From the NCBI RefSeq assembly GCF_001746365.1, contig NZ_MJAJ01000007.1, positions 105,347-169,346 on the forward strand: a DNA stretch of 64,000 nt, given 5' to 3'. The position numbers and the translations under genes are program-made. The first letter of the stretch is position 1. Each line of letters starts with the position of its first letter. Shown here piece by piece: positions 62,681 to 64,000 of the stretch. The notes below the pieces were generated by a model. The model was not told where the DNA came from and did not search any database. It saw only the letters and a program-made list of their open reading frames with translations. Source of the DNA: Streptomyces sp. LUP30 (lineage in GTDB: Bacteria > Actinomycetota > Actinomycetes > Streptomycetales > Streptomycetaceae).

Positions 62681-63837
62681 GCGGAGCAGCCGGAGAGCGG
62701 GGCCCTCATGGCAGCCCCGACGGTCCCGAGCGCGACGAGCCTCTCGCGCGGCAGGAGCCGCCGTCGCCCACCCAAGAGCCGAAGCAATCGCACGCTGGGA
62801 ACTCAACCGTGAACCACCGCCTCGACGACCAGGGCCCCGACGGGCTCGACTCGGACGAGCTCGCACTGCGCCGGATGCTGCACGACGTCGTCCAGGAGAT
62901 GGAGCCCCGTGACGGCGCCCTGGACCACCTGCGGCGGGCCGTCCCCGTCCGGCGGGCCCGAAAGCGGCAGGCGGCCGTCGGCATGGCCGCCGCCGCCCTC
63001 TTCCTCGGTACCGCCGTCCCCGCCCTCGTGCACGTCTCGAACGCCGGCGGCTCCGACGCCAACCCTTCGATCGCCGGCCAGGCCTCCCAGGCGCAAGGAG
63101 GCGTGGATCAGGGCAAGAACCCCGACGGCGGCTCCTCGGGCAGGGCCGGCGACTCCTCCGGCAAGGCCGGTGAACCGGGCAGGAGCGGCGCCACCGGCTC
63201 CGGCCCGAGCAAGAACTCCGCGGGCAGCACGGCGTCCACCGGCCCCACCGCCTCCTCCGCGGCGAGCGCGCCCGCCTGTGTGCCGGCCCAGCTGACGGCC
63301 ACCGACCCCGGCGTCGCCGTCCCCGACGCGGCCGGCATCGTCTACGGCGTCTTCCGTGTGCAGAACTCCTCCTCCGCCGCCTGCACCGTCGGCGGCGCCG
63401 TCTCCCTGACGTACGAGGCCCAGGGCGCCGCCGACGCCGCGAAGATCACCGTCGCGGAGCACGTCTCCGGGGACGTGGCGGCCGGCCTGCCCGACCCGTC
63501 CCTGGACGTCGCCCGGCTCACCCTCGCCCCCGGCTCCGCCTACGAGGTGAAGTTCGCCTGGGTGCCCTCCGAGACCTGCCCCACCCCGGGCGGCGCCGGT
63601 GGCGGCGACGGCGGCGGCACGGCCTCCCCCTCGCCGACGCCGAGCGACCAGACCGGCACGACCGCCGGTGAGACCACCTCCGGCGCCACGGCTCAGCTGT
63701 ACACCGAGGACGGCACGGCCGACGGAAGCGTCGTGGTGTCGTACAAGGGCGAGGACGGTTCGGCGACGGCCAGGGCGACGGTGCCGAACGCGTGCGCGGG
63801 GACGATCTACCGGACGGGCGTGCTCGCCTCGTCCTGA
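62677..63837 (+). CDS. Single-pass membrane protein coupled to sigma factor, possible anti-sigma factor
   Basis: A 386-aa protein. The cytoplasmic N-terminus (about 1-98) includes DELALRRMLHDVVQEMEPRD, a short helical region of the kind that could bind a sigma factor. One membrane helix follows (AAVGMAAAALFLGTAVPALVHV, about 100-122). The outside part has a Gly/Ser-rich linker and a beta-sandwich-like domain (about 200-385) resembling DUF4232, with paired Cys (ACVP, ACTV, ETCP, NACAG). GTG 62677 overlaps the sigma gene stop; GTG 62809 is an alternative start. The anti-sigma role is inferred from coupling and topology only. Confidence 0.75.
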   Translation: MSGAAGERGPHGSPDGPERDEPLARQEPPSPTQEPKQSHAGNSTVNHRLDDQGPDGLDSDELALRRMLHDVVQEMEPRDGALDHLRRAVPVRRARKRQAAVGMAAAALFLGTAVPALVHVSNAGGSDANPSIAGQASQAQGGVDQGKNPDGGSSGRAGDSSGKAGEPGRSGATGSGPSKNSAGSTASTGPTASSAASAPACVPAQLTATDPGVAVPDAAGIVYGVFRVQNSSSAACTVGGAVSLTYEAQGAADAAKITVAEHVSGDVAAGLPDPSLDVARLTLAPGSAYEVKFAWVPSETCPTPGGAGGGDGGGTASPSPTPSDQTGTTAGETTSGATAQLYTEDGTADGSVVVSYKGEDGSATARATVPNACAGTIYRTGVLASS

Positions 63838-64000
63838 GCCCGGTCCGACGCCCCGGCGACGGTGACCGGGCCGGTGACGGCTGCCGGGCCGGTGAGCGCC
63901 GGCTCCTCCGGGAGGATCCCGAGCCGGGCGTCCCGCGCGGACTCCGCCTCGCGGCGCAGCAGCCGGAACCACATGAACACCACGAACCCGGCGAAGACGA
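63807..64000 (-). CDS. Membrane protein, C-terminal end only (partial)
   Basis: The frame enters from the right edge and stops at TAG (63807-63809). The 63 visible residues start with the end of a membrane helix (VFAGFVVFMWFRLLRREAES) and continue as a polar cytoplasmic tail with ALTGPAAVTGPVTVAGASD. The gene is convergent with the membrane protein at 62677, overlapping it by 31 bp. The rest lies outside the window, so no function is assigned. Confidence 0.6.
   Translation of the reverse strand, partial: VFAGFVVFMWFRLLRREAESARDARLGILPEEPALTGPAAVTGPVTVAGASDRAQDEASTPVR

Overview
The window is about 64 kb of very GC-rich actinobacterial chromosome, almost certainly Streptomyces. Codon third positions are nearly all G or C, GTG and TTG starts are common, and genes often overlap by ATGA or GTGA. 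From memory, the order clpB ... pyrE-fba ... kynurenine genes ... purA ... recR ... lysC-asd matches the conserved core segment around clpB-asd in S. coelicolor. No searches were run; all family calls are read from the sequence.

Left end (1-4.6 kb), accessory. Three paralogous regulators carry a TrmB/PLD-like sensor domain and a LuxR-type helix-turn-helix. One is on the plus strand and two form a minus-strand operon. Divergent from that operon is a two-gene unit. Its first gene encodes a 101-aa secreted peptide with six Asp-Ser-Thr-Trp repeats. Its second, overlapping by ATGA, encodes a 111-aa Rieske-like protein that has lost the cluster-binding motifs. The unit ends in a strong hairpin. This is the best candidate here for an undescribed system, perhaps secreted-peptide signalling or a modified peptide.

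4.8-17 kb. A flavin-oxidase-fold protein is divergent from clpB, which has a clear HspR/HAIR operator. Next come a YbjN protein, a GH59 galactosylceramidase-like enzyme whose C-terminal FIVAR module is cut off by a 7-bp tandem duplication, decayed remnants that look like a toxin-antitoxin pair, a quinone-reductase-like enzyme with a divergent XRE regulator, a DapC/AspC-type aminotransferase and a DUF1062 protein. A T-tailed terminator follows a possible small RNA or leader ORF.

17-29.7 kb. A membrane-anchored Gly/His/Cys-repeat protein, DUF2617, a membrane-fused spermidine-synthase-like enzyme, an SRPBCC protein with an acidic repeat linker, an aldose epimerase, pyrE, fba, an MFS exporter, DUF3151, and a kynurenine set (tryptophan 2,3-dioxygenase, kynureninase, formamidase-like hydrolase) that would turn tryptophan into anthranilate.

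30-37 kb. A hydrolase, an acyltransferase and two tandem paralogous NarL-type two-component systems. The two transcription units share an identical 16-bp upstream element.

37-54 kb. DinB-like protein, P450, ABC exporter with a divergent MarR regulator, degenerate diacylglycerol-kinase-like protein, purA, an NmrA-like oxidoreductase with a divergent TetR gene and two matching operators, small conserved proteins, a GT2 fused to a polytopic membrane region, GntR, a class III aminotransferase, and a DJ-1/PfpI-MarR pair.

54-64 kb. Ser/Thr kinase, a SLATT-domain membrane protein, YbaB-recR-DUF5063, lysC (with an internal beta-subunit start)-asd, and a SigE-type sigma factor coupled to a membrane protein. 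The window ends inside a minus-strand membrane-protein gene. No rRNA, tRNA, CRISPR array or intact insertion sequence was seen.
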